Part shown: positions 15,887 to 25,166 of the stretch, piece by piece
How the letters are laid out: every line of letters begins with the position of its first letter
Numbering within the stretch: position 1 is the first letter of the stretch
Assembly: GCF_965198245.1 (NCBI RefSeq)
Contig: NZ_OZ240249.1
Coordinates: 2,046,001 to 2,110,000 of the forward strand
Reading direction: 5' to 3'
Length of the DNA: 64,000 nt
Origin: Poriferisodalis sp965198245
GTDB lineage: Bacteria > Actinomycetota > Acidimicrobiia > Acidimicrobiales > Poriferisodalaceae
Position numbers and translations under genes: made by a program
Notes under the pieces: generated by a model
Told to the model about the DNA's origin: nothing
Seen by the model: the letters and a program-made list of their open reading frames with translations, nothing else
Database searches by the model: none

Positions 15887-18283
15887 TCAGCGGGCGAGTG
15901 CGTTGAGGATGTCGAGTCGGTTGGCCCGGCGGCACGGCAGGATTGCGCCGGCTCCGGCGATGGCGATGCCGGTGAGGATGGCGGCAGCGAAGGCGGCGGG
16001 GCTGAAGGCGTAGTCGATGTCGAACGCGGTTATGGCCCGGATGGTGCTCACGAGACTGGCGTGGTAGGCGGAACCAGCGACTGCCCCGAGTACTGCCCCG
16101 GTCAGGCCGATAGCGAGGGCCTCGGTTGCAACGCTCGTGACGATGCGTCGTTTGGTAGCGCCGATGGCTCGGAGCACCGCGAACTCATTGGTGCGCTCCA
16201 GCGTTGATGCCAGCAGCGTGTTGAGGAGCGCTACTGCGGCGCAGGTGACAATCACGAGCAGCATCATTGCGATGAGGGCGAGGATTTGGTCGGAGGATTG
16301 GCGAGCGTCCGCCCCGAACTCCTCGCCGGTGAAGATCTGGACCCGATGTCCGGCGGTGATCCGGTCGAGCTGCTCGCGGACAGCGCTCGGGTCGGCCCCG
16401 GGTTCAAGTTGGACTTCGTAACGGGCGAAGCTGTCGATTCCGTAGTGGGCGGCGAAGAGATCGTGGGAGATGTTGACCATGCCGCCGCTGCCAGGAGCGA
16501 TAGCGCCGGTGATGGCGACGATCGGCAGTCGCAGGGAAGGTGTCGCGCCCGGTATGTCGATGATGTCGCCGACTTCGTAGCCGAACGTGAGCGCTGTCTG
16601 CTTGATCACAACGGCGCCTTCTCCGGCGGCCATCCGGGCACGTGCGTCATCGGTGGCGAGCCGGGTGAAGGAGTAGGCGCTGTCGCCGTAGACACCTTGG
16701 ACACCGACGATGTGGGGTCCTGACTCGGCGGGGACCCAGGTGTTGGCGGCGATCGAACGCACGCCCTCGATGGATTCGAACTCGGTCGTCCACGCCGTTG
16801 GAAGGCCGACGAGAGCGATGTTGTCACCGGACGTAGTACCGATCCAGAAGTCGCTTCCCAGGATCGTGGACAGGTTCTCATTGGTGGTGTCCCGCAGGTT
16901 GACAGCTAGGCCAGAGGTGGTGACGGCGATGGCGACAGCGATCATCACCACCGTTGTGGTGCCCCACACGCGCCGCCCCGAACGCTTCAGCGCTGTGGCT
17001 GCGAGCTCGCCGCTGGCACCCAGCCGTCGAGCGATGCCAACCGTCATCGCGATGATGAACGGGGCGGCACCGGCGGCGATGCACAGGAGCCCCGCCATGG
17101 CCGCTCCGAAGGCCATCCGGCCGCTAGGGATCACGAAGAGCAGGACGCCCGCACCGATGAGCCACCAGCGGCGGGTGAGGTGATGCTCGGAAGGCTGCAC
17201 CTCTGGACGGAGCGCTTCGAGGGGTTCGATCCGAAGCGCCCGGCGTGCGGGGACGATTGCGGATGCCATGGCGGTGGCAACACCCAGGAGCCATGCGACA
17301 ACGAGCAGTGTCGCAGGGACCGAGGTCTGCAGCGGTGTTCCGATGGCGCGCGCGAACGCATCAGGCACCGTGGCGATCACCGAGCGAGCCATAGCTGTCC
17401 CCAGCACCAGGCCGAGCGCCGAGCCGACCGCCCCCAGCGTTGCGGCTTCGGCGAGCACGCCGGTGAGGATCATTCGGCGGTCGCCGCCGAGCGCTCGCAG
17501 CGATGCAATCTCGTGCCGCCGATCGAGAACGGTCATGTTCATGGTGTTGAACAGCAGGAACCCGCCCACAACGAGCCCCATGGCTCCCAAGATCGACAGC
17601 ATGGTGAACATGACGCCGATGGTGTTGCGGGCTTGGATGACCCTGTTGGCTGCCTCGCGGATGTCCGCATCGCCCGCAGCGGTCGCCAGGGCGGTCGGGT
17701 CGGGCTGGCCATGGACGAGCAGCGTCTCGGTCCCGGTGCGTCCACGCAGGCGAAGCGCAGTCTCGAGGTCAGCGACCGCGACGCGCCCGCCGTACCGATC
17801 CCGCAGTTCGGGCTCGGCTCGGCCTGCGATCTGGCCGGCCATGGGTTGCCCGGTGGGACCAGTGAGGACATGACGACCAGACACCGGCAGGGCCGACCCG
17901 GTCCGGATGCCCGTGGTTGCCGCCAGGGCTTTTGCCGGGCGCGTCGTCAGCCCGTCACGGTCTTCGAGCGCGACCAGCCATCCCTGGACGTCGTCAATCA
18001 TCATGGGCACTTCGACGAAGTGGCGGACACCCTCCACTCGTTCTACGTCTGCGATTGCGTCGCGTGCCCGTTCGAGGTCCGCTGTGGCGACCGTGACTTC
18101 ATAGCGGGCCCCGCCGAGAAGGGCCACGGTCGCATCGGCCGTTGCAGTCGCGGACGTCAGCAGCGACGACATGGCGACGATGAGGCCAACGCCTGAGGCG
18201 ATCCCCAGGACGGACACGGCCGTGCGCAAGCGGTGGTCCCGCAGACGACGAAGGTGAAGCAACCGGAACCGGTCGAGCCTCAT
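15887..18283 (-). CDS. ABC transporter permease with two FtsX domains
   Basis: 798 aa. An N-terminal membrane helix (TAVSVLGIASGVGLIVAMSS) is followed by a MacB-like extracellular domain, an FtsX core near residues 225-360, additional central helices (380-455), a second extracellular domain and a second FtsX core (about 665-795, NEFAVLRAIGATKRR). The duplicated layout matches lipoprotein- or peptide-export type permeases of Gram-positive bacteria. The start codon overlaps the upstream ATPase stop by 4 nt (ATGA), so they form one transporter. Confidence 0.9.
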   Translation of the reverse strand: MRLDRFRLLHLRRLRDHRLRTAVSVLGIASGVGLIVAMSSLLTSATATADATVALLGGARYEVTVATADLERARDAIADVERVEGVRHFVEVPMMIDDVQGWLVALEDRDGLTTRPAKALAATTGIRTGSALPVSGRHVLTGPTGQPMAGQIAGRAEPELRDRYGGRVAVADLETALRLRGRTGTETLLVHGQPDPTALATAAGDADIREAANRVIQARNTIGVMFTMLSILGAMGLVVGGFLLFNTMNMTVLDRRHEIASLRALGGDRRMILTGVLAEAATLGAVGSALGLVLGTAMARSVIATVPDAFARAIGTPLQTSVPATLLVVAWLLGVATAMASAIVPARRALRIEPLEALRPEVQPSEHHLTRRWWLIGAGVLLFVIPSGRMAFGAAMAGLLCIAAGAAPFIIAMTVGIARRLGASGELAATALKRSGRRVWGTTTVVMIAVAIAVTTSGLAVNLRDTTNENLSTILGSDFWIGTTSGDNIALVGLPTAWTTEFESIEGVRSIAANTWVPAESGPHIVGVQGVYGDSAYSFTRLATDDARARMAAGEGAVVIKQTALTFGYEVGDIIDIPGATPSLRLPIVAITGAIAPGSGGMVNISHDLFAAHYGIDSFARYEVQLEPGADPSAVREQLDRITAGHRVQIFTGEEFGADARQSSDQILALIAMMLLVIVTCAAVALLNTLLASTLERTNEFAVLRAIGATKRRIVTSVATEALAIGLTGAVLGAVAGSAYHASLVSTIRAITAFDIDYAFSPAAFAAAILTGIAIAGAGAILPCRRANRLDILNALAR

Positions 18284-18966
18284 GTCGGTACCGGGTCGTC
18301 GGCGACCCTGCCGTCGCGCAGGCTGATGATCCTGGCACCGGCACTGGTGGCAATGGCGGGTTCGTGGGTGACGACGACGAGGCTCCGCCTCCGGTCGATG
18401 GTGAGCCCCTTCAGCAACGCCAGGATGCTCGCTGAGTTGGCTTGGTCGAGTGCCCCGGTCGGTTCGTCGGCGAACACCACTTCTGGATCCGTCATGAGCG
18501 AGCGGGCGATGGCGACACGCTGCTGCTCGCCTCCTGAGAGCTCATGGGGCGGATGGTCCGATCGATCTGCCAGTCCCACGTCGTCGAGCAGCGCCAATGC
18601 CCTCGCACGCTGTGTGCGCAGCGACTTGCCGTCGAGCAATTCGGCGAGGGCGACGTTCTCCCAGGCGGCCAAGCCCGGCAGCAGCAGGAACGACTGGAAC
18701 ACGAACCCGAATGTGCGGCGCCGGAACTCTGAGCGTTGATCATCGGACAGGCTGGCGGTGTCGACGTCGTCGATGCGCAGCGTCCCGGCGGTGGGGTTGT
18801 CGATGAGTCCGAGAAGGTGCAGCAGCGTCGACTTGCCCGAGCCGCTGGGACCGGTGACGGTCACGAACTCGCCCGGGTGGACGTCTAGCGACACGTCGTC
18901 GAGGGCGACGATGTCGTGGGTGTCGCGTCGGTGGACACGTCTCAGGTTCATGGCGTGAATGTTCAT
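18280..18966 (-). CDS. ABC transporter ATP-binding protein (LolD/MacB-type)
   Basis: 228 aa from MNIHAMNLRR. Complete ATPase: Walker A GPSGSGKST, Q-loop FVFQSFLLLPGL, signature LSGGEQQRV, Walker B VVFADEPTGALD, H-loop VVTHE. Powers the two-domain FtsX permease encoded directly downstream with 4-nt overlap. Divergent from the PadR regulator gene, which probably controls it. Confidence 0.93.
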   Translation of the reverse strand: MNIHAMNLRRVHRRDTHDIVALDDVSLDVHPGEFVTVTGPSGSGKSTLLHLLGLIDNPTAGTLRIDDVDTASLSDDQRSEFRRRTFGFVFQSFLLLPGLAAWENVALAELLDGKSLRTQRARALALLDDVGLADRSDHPPHELSGGEQQRVAIARSLMTDPEVVFADEPTGALDQANSASILALLKGLTIDRRRSLVVVTHEPAIATSAGARIISLRDGRVADDPVPT

Positions 18967-18982
18967 CGGCAACTATTCTATC

Positions 18983-19002
18983 TGTGTATACCGAATGTGT
19001 AT
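18983..19002. promoter_or_regulatory. Direct repeat in the divergent PadR/ABC intergenic region
   Basis: TGTGTAT occurs at 18983-18989 and 18996-19002, a 13-bp period, in the 66 bp between the ABC ATPase and PadR starts. It is a candidate binding site for the PadR protein acting on both transcripts; the assignment rests on position only. Confidence 0.4.
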
Positions 19003-19032
19003 TGATGGCAGTTTTGTGCCACACTCGTGTCG

Positions 19033-19557
19033 ATGAGCGTGCAACACGCCTTGCTCGGGTTCATGGAGTCCACTCCACGACATGGCTACGACCTGAAGCG
19101 CTCGTACGACAGCTTGTTCGCCGAGATGAGACCGCTGCGCTTCGGTCAGGTCTACGCAACGCTCTCACGCCTCGAACGCGACGGCCTCGTCGAACTCGCC
19201 GAGACCGCCCCCGGACAGGGTCCCGAGCGCAAGACCTACGCCATCACCGCCGAGGGCGTCACTGACCTTGAGCGATGGTATGGCGAGCCTGAGCCAGCCC
19301 AGTCACCCATCGACAGTGCGCTGTTCCTGAAGGTCACTCTCGCCTTGCTGTCGGGCAGAGACGCCAGGCAGATCATCGAAGCGCAACGGGAGAGCCATAC
19401 AGGTCGGATGCGGAAGCTCACCAAGGCCAAAGACGATGCCGGCGAACACGAGCGTGCGCTGCTCGACTACGCCCTGTTCCACCTTGAGGCAGACCTGCGC
19501 TGGATGGACCACACCGCCCAGCGGCTCGGCGAGCTCCGGCGTGCGCTCGCCCTGTGA
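19033..19557 (+). CDS. PadR-family transcriptional regulator
   Basis: 174 aa; ATG at 19033 preferred, with an in-frame GTG two codons earlier. The winged helix LGFMESTPRHGYDLKRSYD and FGQVYATLSRLERDGLVE are typical of PadR; the C-terminal helices (about 100-174) form the dimer interface. PadR proteins often repress adjacent ABC exporters and respond to their substrates. It lies between, and probably regulates, two ABC loci; the downstream ATPase start overlaps its stop by one base. Confidence 0.9.
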   Translation: MSVQHALLGFMESTPRHGYDLKRSYDSLFAEMRPLRFGQVYATLSRLERDGLVELAETAPGQGPERKTYAITAEGVTDLERWYGEPEPAQSPIDSALFLKVTLALLSGRDARQIIEAQRESHTGRMRKLTKAKDDAGEHERALLDYALFHLEADLRWMDHTAQRLGELRRALAL

Positions 19558-20231
19558 TGCCGATTGTCGAGACCGTCGGCGTCACCCGCGTCTTCGGCAC
19601 TGACGGGGTCGTCACGGCACTCGACGATGTGTCGATCAGCGTCTCTGGCGGCGAATTCGTCGCAATCCAGGGACCGAGCGGGTGCGGCAAGTCCACCCTG
19701 CTCCACCTGCTGGGCGGGCTCGACATGCCGACCGCAGGCACGGTGCGCTTCGGCGGTGTCGACCTCGCTGCGTTGACCGACAACGAGCGCACCCGGCTAC
19801 GTCGGCGCAGCATCGGCATCGTGCTGCCCATCGTAGAGCTCGTCCCGACCCTGACGACCTGGGAGAACGTGGCGATCTCGTTGCTCCTCGACGGCCGTGC
19901 CATGGCCGAGGGGCGGGCTCGGGCCACCGAATTGCTTGATGCGGTCAGGCTCTCTGACCGCACCCACACCGTTGCCTCACGGCTGTCGACTGGGGAGGCC
20001 CAGCGGGTCGCTGTCGCTCGGGCGCTCTACAACGAACCGGAGCTGCTCCTGGCCGACGAGCCGACATCATTCCTGGACAGCGTGCGCTCTGACGAGATTG
20101 TCGGTCTCTTGAGGACTCTCGCCAACGACGGCCGCACCATCGTCATGGCGACTCACGACGCCCGCGCCGCAGCCTTTGCCGACCGCTCGATTCGCCTGCT
20201 GGATGGTCATGTAGTTCAAGATGTATGCTGA
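19557..20231 (+). CDS. ABC ATP-binding protein with altered Q-loop and no permease
   Basis: 224 aa. Walker A GPSGCGKST and Walker B LLLADEPTSFLD are intact and an H-loop His is present (MATHD), but the Q-loop reads GIVLPIVELVPTL where relatives have a glutamine (VFQ), and the signature is LSTGE rather than LSGGQ. No permease gene follows. It may serve a permease encoded elsewhere, act with the FtsX permease across the PadR gene, or be decaying. TGATG overlap with padR implies coupled translation. Confidence 0.82.
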   Translation: MPIVETVGVTRVFGTDGVVTALDDVSISVSGGEFVAIQGPSGCGKSTLLHLLGGLDMPTAGTVRFGGVDLAALTDNERTRLRRRSIGIVLPIVELVPTLTTWENVAISLLLDGRAMAEGRARATELLDAVRLSDRTHTVASRLSTGEAQRVAVARALYNEPELLLADEPTSFLDSVRSDEIVGLLRTLANDGRTIVMATHDARAAAFADRSIRLLDGHVVQDVC

Positions 20232-20234
20232 TAT

Positions 20235-20247
20235 TGGATTAAGTCCA
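20235..20247. promoter_or_regulatory. Putative FurA operator
   Basis: TGGA and TCCA arms around TTAAG, 5 bp before the furA ATG, in an AT-rich patch. The position, at the very start of the gene, matches the autoregulatory box known upstream of mycobacterial and streptomycete furA-type genes. Confidence 0.5.
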
Positions 20248-20252
20248 GAATC

Positions 20253-20699
20253 ATGTATCCTTTCGGCGTGATCGAAGTCCAGCAGATGTTGCGGGAGCGA
20301 GGGATACAAGTGACCGCACAGCGGTTGGCTGTGTTCGGTGCCGTGTCGGCCCGACCGCATGCCACTGCTGACGATCTGGTCGACGATGTGCGTGCCAGTA
20401 TCGGGTCAGTATCCCGACAGGCAGTGTTCGACGCCTTGACCATGTTGACCGAAGAAGGTCTCATCCGGCGCATCCAGCCGGCACGGTCGGCGGCCCGATA
20501 CGAGGACCGGGTCGACGACAACCATCATCACCTGGTGTGCCGGGCCTGCGGAGGCATGGTCGATGTCGACTGCGCTGTGGGGTACCGGCCGTGCCTCGAG
20601 GCCGCAGACGACAACGGCTTCTCGATCGACGAGGCCGAGGTCATCTACTGGGGCTACTGCGGGGACTGCCAGCCGGCGGTCGGGACGAGTGGCGCATGA
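20253..20699 (+). CDS. furA: FurA-type peroxide/metal-responsive repressor
   Basis: 148 aa; a GTG at 20268 is an alternative start. The winged-helix half is RGIQVTAQRLAVFGAVSARPHA and VSRQAVFDALTMLTEEGLIRRI. The metal half has DNHHHLVCRACGG and a CxxC near the C-terminus (YCGDC). It is close to M. tuberculosis FurA as I recall it: RYE-RV-DNHHH, VDCAVG and DEAEVIYWG all agree. Represses katG and itself until oxidised. The next gene is katG, the conserved actinobacterial order. Confidence 0.93.
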   Translation: MYPFGVIEVQQMLRERGIQVTAQRLAVFGAVSARPHATADDLVDDVRASIGSVSRQAVFDALTMLTEEGLIRRIQPARSAARYEDRVDDNHHHLVCRACGGMVDVDCAVGYRPCLEAADDNGFSIDEAEVIYWGYCGDCQPAVGTSGA

Positions 20700-20796
20700 G
20701 GGCGAGCAATCCAGCTCGCCGACCAGGTCCAGGACCGGCCCGACGAGCACTTCTGCAAAGCCACCCATCACTCCAACTTTCAGCCAAGGAGCAGCA

Positions 20797-23016
20797 ATGA
20801 CTGACACCAGCACCGCCAATTCAACAACCTCGACGAACGGCAGATGCCCTGTGCTGCATGAGCCCGCCGGCGCCATGGGTTCGCTCGCGAACCAGCACTG
20901 GTGGCCCGAGCAGCTGAACCTGCGGCCGCTCGGCAAGAACTCGCCGTTGATCGACCCCACCGACGACGGGCTCGACTACGCCGCCGAGTTTGGGAGCCTG
21001 GACCTCGCGGCGGTGAAGGCGGACCTTGCCGAGGTGATGACCACCTCGCAGGACTGGTGGCCGGCCGACTTCGGCCACTACGGGCCGCTCATCATCCGCA
21101 TGGCGTGGCACAGCGCCGGCACCTACCGCATCCATGACGGACGGGGCGGCGGCGGCTCGGGCACGCACCGGTTCGCACCGCTGAACAGCTGGCCCGACAA
21201 CGCCAACCTGGACAAGGCCCGCCGGCTGCTGTGGCCGGTCAAGCAGAAGTACGGCCGCAAGATCTCCTGGGCCGACCTGATGATCCTGGCCGGCAACGTG
21301 GCGCTGGAATCGATGGGCTTTGAGACCTTCGGTTTCGGCGGCGGCCGGGTGGACGTGTGGGAGCCCGAGGAGGACATCTACTGGGGTCCCGAGACCGTCT
21401 GGCTCGACGACGAGCGCTACAGCGGCGACCGTGAGCTGGCCGACCCGCTCGGCGCCGTGCAGATGGGTCTGATCTATGTGAACCCTGAGGGGCCGAACGG
21501 CACGCCTGACCCGCTCGCGGCGGCGAGGGACATCCGGGAGACCTTCGCCCGCATGGCCATGGACGACGAAGAGACCGTTGCCCTCATCGCCGGGGGCCAC
21601 ACCTTCGGCAAGACGCATGGCGCCGCCGACGGCGACCAGCACGTCGGCCCCGAGCCTGAAGGCGCCAGCCTGCAGGAGCAGGGCCTCGGGTGGTCGAGCA
21701 CCTACGGCAGCGGCAAGGCGGGCGACACGATCACCAGCGGGCTCGAGGGCATCTGGACGCCCACGCCGGTGACGTGGGACGACACGTTCTTCGAGGTCCT
21801 GTTCGGCTACGAGTGGGAACTCTCCCAGAGCCCGGCGGGGGCGTGGCAGTGGGTCCCGACCGATCCCGCTGCGGAAGGCACCGTGCCCGATGCGCACGAC
21901 CCGTCGAAACGCCACGTGCCGGTCATGCTGACCACCGATCTGGCGCTGCGGATGGACCCCATCTACGAGCCGATCTCGCGGCGCTTCTGTACCCATCCCG
22001 ACGAGTTCGCCGACGCGTTCGCGAGGGCATGGTTCAAGCTCACCCATCGCGACATGGGCCCGGTCGCCCGGTACCTCGGACCCGAGGTCCCCAACGAGCA
22101 GCTGATCTGGCAGGACCCGGTACCGGCCGTCGACCACGATCTGGTCGGTAGTGCCGACATAGCGGCGCTCAAAGCTCAAGTCCTCAGCTCCCCGCTGTCG
22201 GTCTCACAGATGGTCAAGACGGCCTGGGCGTCGGCGTCGACGTTCCGCGACAGCGACCTGCGAGGTGGGGCCAACGGTGCCCGCATCCGGCTTGCACCTC
22301 AGAACGGCTGGGAGGCCAACGGCCCCGCTGAGCTGGCTGAGGTACTGGTGACGCTGGAGGGAATCCAGTCTGAGTTCAACAGCTCTCAGAGCGGCGACAA
22401 GCGGGTGTCCCTGGCCGATCTGATCGTCCTGGGCGGGTGCGCCGGGGTCGAGCAGGCGGCCCGCGACGCCGGCCATGACATCGTGGTTCCGTTCTCGCCA
22501 GGACGCACAGACGCGTCGGCGGGCCAGACCGACGCCGAGTCCTTCGCCGTGCTCGAGCCGACTGCCGACGGATTCCGCAACTACTGGCGGGACGATGACA
22601 AACGCCGCCCCGAGGTCATGCTGGTGGACCGAGCGAGCCTGCTGTCGTTGACAGCGCCGGAGATGACCGTGCTTGTCGGCGGCCTGCGGGTGCTGGGTGC
22701 CAACAACGGCAGCTCGTCGCTCGGCGTGCTCACCGACCGGGCCGGGTCGCTCACCAACGACTACTTCGTGAATCTGCTGGACATGGGCAACCAATGGCAG
22801 ATGTCCGACACCGAGCACATCTTCGAAGGCCGCGACCGCGACTCTGGCGAGCTCCAGTGGACGGCGAGTGCCGTCGACCTGGTGTTCGGCTCGAACTCCC
22901 AGCTGCGGGCCATCGCCGAGGTCTACGGGTGCGACGACGCCGAGTCGAAGTTTGTAGGCGACTTCGTGGCGGCCTGGACAAAGGTCATGAACCTGGACCG
23001 GTTCGACCTGAGCTGA
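20797..23016 (+). CDS. katG: Catalase-peroxidase
   Basis: 739 aa from MTDTSTANSTTSTNG with an AAGGAG Shine-Dalgarno 5 nt upstream. Two peroxidase-like halves. The N-terminal one carries the distal Arg/Trp/His (RMAWHSAGTYR), the Tyr of the Met-Tyr-Trp adduct (IYVNPEGP) and the proximal His (AGGHTFGKTHGA). Degrades hydrogen peroxide and oxidises donors; the enzyme activates isoniazid in mycobacteria. It follows furA by 97 nt. Confidence 0.97.
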   Translation: MTDTSTANSTTSTNGRCPVLHEPAGAMGSLANQHWWPEQLNLRPLGKNSPLIDPTDDGLDYAAEFGSLDLAAVKADLAEVMTTSQDWWPADFGHYGPLIIRMAWHSAGTYRIHDGRGGGGSGTHRFAPLNSWPDNANLDKARRLLWPVKQKYGRKISWADLMILAGNVALESMGFETFGFGGGRVDVWEPEEDIYWGPETVWLDDERYSGDRELADPLGAVQMGLIYVNPEGPNGTPDPLAAARDIRETFARMAMDDEETVALIAGGHTFGKTHGAADGDQHVGPEPEGASLQEQGLGWSSTYGSGKAGDTITSGLEGIWTPTPVTWDDTFFEVLFGYEWELSQSPAGAWQWVPTDPAAEGTVPDAHDPSKRHVPVMLTTDLALRMDPIYEPISRRFCTHPDEFADAFARAWFKLTHRDMGPVARYLGPEVPNEQLIWQDPVPAVDHDLVGSADIAALKAQVLSSPLSVSQMVKTAWASASTFRDSDLRGGANGARIRLAPQNGWEANGPAELAEVLVTLEGIQSEFNSSQSGDKRVSLADLIVLGGCAGVEQAARDAGHDIVVPFSPGRTDASAGQTDAESFAVLEPTADGFRNYWRDDDKRRPEVMLVDRASLLSLTAPEMTVLVGGLRVLGANNGSSSLGVLTDRAGSLTNDYFVNLLDMGNQWQMSDTEHIFEGRDRDSGELQWTASAVDLVFGSNSQLRAIAEVYGCDDAESKFVGDFVAAWTKVMNLDRFDLS

Positions 23017-23021
23017 GGAAT

Positions 23022-23038
23022 CGCCGCCGAGAGCGGCG
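23022..23038 (+). terminator. Hairpin after katG
   Basis: CGCCGC and GCGGCG arms with a CGAGA loop, 6 nt after the katG stop. No T-run follows, so termination efficiency is uncertain. A TACGTT -10-like element follows at 23040-23045, ahead of the next gene. Confidence 0.45.
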
Positions 23039-23065
23039 CTACGTTGGGCGGCGGGGGATAAGCCC

Positions 23066-23899
23066 ATGACCGCACGCCCACGACCGCTCATGATCGGCGC
23101 CACGGCGGCTGATCCGAAGCGAGCCGTCTACATCTGGAACGCCATCCGCAAGTACTTCAACGAGGCCGGACTGGAGACGGAGTACGCGCTGTATTCCACT
23201 TACGACGCGTTGTGCACGGCGGTGCTGGATGGCCATGTCGACATCGCGTGGAACGCGCCCATGGCACATGTGCAGCTGCTGCTGCAGTCACCGGGCGCCT
23301 GCCGGACGCTGGCGATGCGCGACACCGACGAGGACGTCCACTCGCTCATCGTCGCCCGGGCCGACGCCGCCATCGCCGATCTCGATGACCTGCGTGGGCG
23401 GCGGCTCGCCTTGGGCGTTGACACTTCCAGCGAGCTGTACTTGCTGCCGGTCGCTCAGCTCGCGGAGGACGGGTTCAACGTCCGATCGGACTGCGAGCTC
23501 GTCGAGCTGGAAGCCACGGAGTACTCCAACCTGCAGTCCTGGGTGGATGACCGGACGATCTTCGGCGCCGTCATGGACGGACGAGCCGACGCCGGGGTGA
23601 TATTCGAGCCGTGGCTCGGGTACTTGAAGCGACGCCATGAGCTGGCCGAAGAGGACATCGTCGAGGTGTGGCGCACCCGTCCCTACTGCCACTGCGCCTT
23701 CACCTCCGGCCCCGGCCTGAGCGACGACACCTGCGAGCAGTTCGTGGAGCTGCTCGTGGCCATGGATCCCGACGACCCCGAGATCGCCGAGATGATGCGC
23801 ATGGAGCACGTCTCCAAATGGGTGCGCGCCACCGATGACGGCTGGAACGATCTCATGGGTGCTGTCGAGAAGGCCGACCTCGTCGGCAAGATCTTCTAG
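23066..23899 (+). CDS. PhnD-like periplasmic-binding-fold protein without signal peptide
   Basis: 277 aa. The sequence pattern of phosphate/phosphonate-binding PhnD-family proteins is visible: IGATAADPKRAVYIWNAIRKYF, DGHVDIAWNAPMAHV, DLRGRRLALG and the hinge strand. There is no lipobox or signal peptide, so it is predicted cytoplasmic and probably acts as a sensor, ligand carrier or catalytic partner rather than a transporter component; no ABC genes are adjacent. 25 nt upstream of the LLM gene, probably co-transcribed. Confidence 0.7.
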   Translation: MTARPRPLMIGATAADPKRAVYIWNAIRKYFNEAGLETEYALYSTYDALCTAVLDGHVDIAWNAPMAHVQLLLQSPGACRTLAMRDTDEDVHSLIVARADAAIADLDDLRGRRLALGVDTSSELYLLPVAQLAEDGFNVRSDCELVELEATEYSNLQSWVDDRTIFGAVMDGRADAGVIFEPWLGYLKRRHELAEEDIVEVWRTRPYCHCAFTSGPGLSDDTCEQFVELLVAMDPDDPEIAEMMRMEHVSKWVRATDDGWNDLMGAVEKADLVGKIF

Positions 23900-23924
23900 G
23901 TCCCGACCCGGAGAAGCACCAGAT

Positions 23925-24950
23925 ATGTCGAAACCCGCGCTTGGCCTGCTGCTCGGATTTGAAGACTCGATGGCTGACTTCGTCGAGCTGGCCCGGCAAG
24001 GGGAAGCCGCCGGGATGGACTCGATGTACACCGTCGAAGCCGGTCGCAGTGCGTTTGTGTCGGCAGCCGCCGTCATCGCCGCGACCGAGCGGGTTGCCGT
24101 CGGCACCTACATCGCCAATGCGTATGCCCGTGAGCCGTGGCTCACGGCGATCGCGGCCCGCGATCTCGACGAGATGAGCGAGGGACGGTTCACGCTGGGA
24201 CTCGGCACCGGCAACCGCCACTTCAACGAGTGGTACATGGGCATCGACGACTTCCGCCCGCTCGGCAAGCTGCGCGACTACATCGGGATTGTCCGCAGTG
24301 CGGTCGCCGGCCGGGCGGGGGAGCCGGTGCGCTACGAGGGCGAGCACCACCGCATCCGCTGGCGGGCTACCTGGGAGCCGACACGGCCCTCGATCCCGGT
24401 GTACCTGTCGGCTTCGGGACCCAAGATGGTCCGCCTGGCCGGTGAGGTTGCCGACGGGGTCGGCGTCGGCGTGATGTCGTCGGTCGAATTCATGCGTGAC
24501 ATCGTCCGGCCGGCAGCACGGGAGGCTGCCGGCGACGCCGGTCGCGACCCCGACGAACTGGACTTTCCCATGGGGTCGTTCATCAGCATCAACGAGGACC
24601 CCGAGCTGGCACGCAAGGTCACCCAAGCCACCATCTGCGGCCTGTTCCACCCGGTGCCGCACCCGTACTACGACTCGCAGTTGCGCCAGCTCGGCTTCGA
24701 CGAGTTCGCCGACGCAGCGGCACACCTCGTGCCCCAGGGTCAGATGCGCGAGGCGATGGACCTGGTGCCCGACGAAGTCGTCGACACCATGAGCATCACC
24801 GGCACCCCGGCCCAGTGCGCCGCACGCATCGCCGACTACGACGGGCTGGCCGACGAGATCATCTTGTACCGGCTGCCCCAGCGCACCGATCCGCCCGGAC
24901 TCGCCGGCTACGAGTCGCTGTTCGAGGTGGTCTCGCTGGCCAGCGCCTGA
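23925..24950 (+). CDS. LLM-class flavin/F420-dependent oxidoreductase
   Basis: 341 aa TIM-barrel of the bacterial luciferase superfamily: KPALGLLLGFEDSMADFVEL, RVAVGTYIANAYAREPW, LDEMSEGRFTLGLGTGNR, PVYLSASGPKMVRLAGE and a C-terminal GTPAQCAARI segment. Length and the GLGTG-N motif resemble F420-dependent actinobacterial members. Hydride transfer or monooxygenation of an unknown substrate. Together with the upstream PhnD-like protein and downstream selenoprotein it may form one pathway. Confidence 0.85.
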   Translation: MSKPALGLLLGFEDSMADFVELARQGEAAGMDSMYTVEAGRSAFVSAAAVIAATERVAVGTYIANAYAREPWLTAIAARDLDEMSEGRFTLGLGTGNRHFNEWYMGIDDFRPLGKLRDYIGIVRSAVAGRAGEPVRYEGEHHRIRWRATWEPTRPSIPVYLSASGPKMVRLAGEVADGVGVGVMSSVEFMRDIVRPAAREAAGDAGRDPDELDFPMGSFISINEDPELARKVTQATICGLFHPVPHPYYDSQLRQLGFDEFADAAAHLVPQGQMREAMDLVPDEVVDTMSITGTPAQCAARIADYDGLADEIILYRLPQRTDPPGLAGYESLFEVVSLASA

Positions 24951-25086
24951 TACCGCCCGTCAGACTCAGAGCCCCCTTGCTGTAGCGGTGGCCGCTCGCA
25001 ACCGCCTGAGGGAGTGGCCGGCAAGGATGCCGCTCGTGGGCGAGGGCTAGCGTCGGGGCCGCGGCAATCGGGCACCCGGGGGAGAC

Positions 25087-25140
25087 ATGGCCGAGCGAAT
25101 GGTCCAAGCCAACGGGATCGACGTCCACACCGCTGAGTAG
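25087..25140 (+). pseudogene. Vestigial N-terminus of an alpha/beta hydrolase
   Basis: ATG followed by MAERMVQANGIDVHTAE and a TAG stop. The peptide looks like the first strand of actinobacterial alpha/beta hydrolases (R-x-V-x-ANGIDLH). It is preceded by GGGGGAGAC, a good ribosome-binding site, and a TAGCGT -10-like box near 25049. Too short to fold; read as the left edge of a deleted gene. Confidence 0.35.
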
Positions 25141-25166
25141 CTGACCAAGAACAGGGAGGGGTGCTG

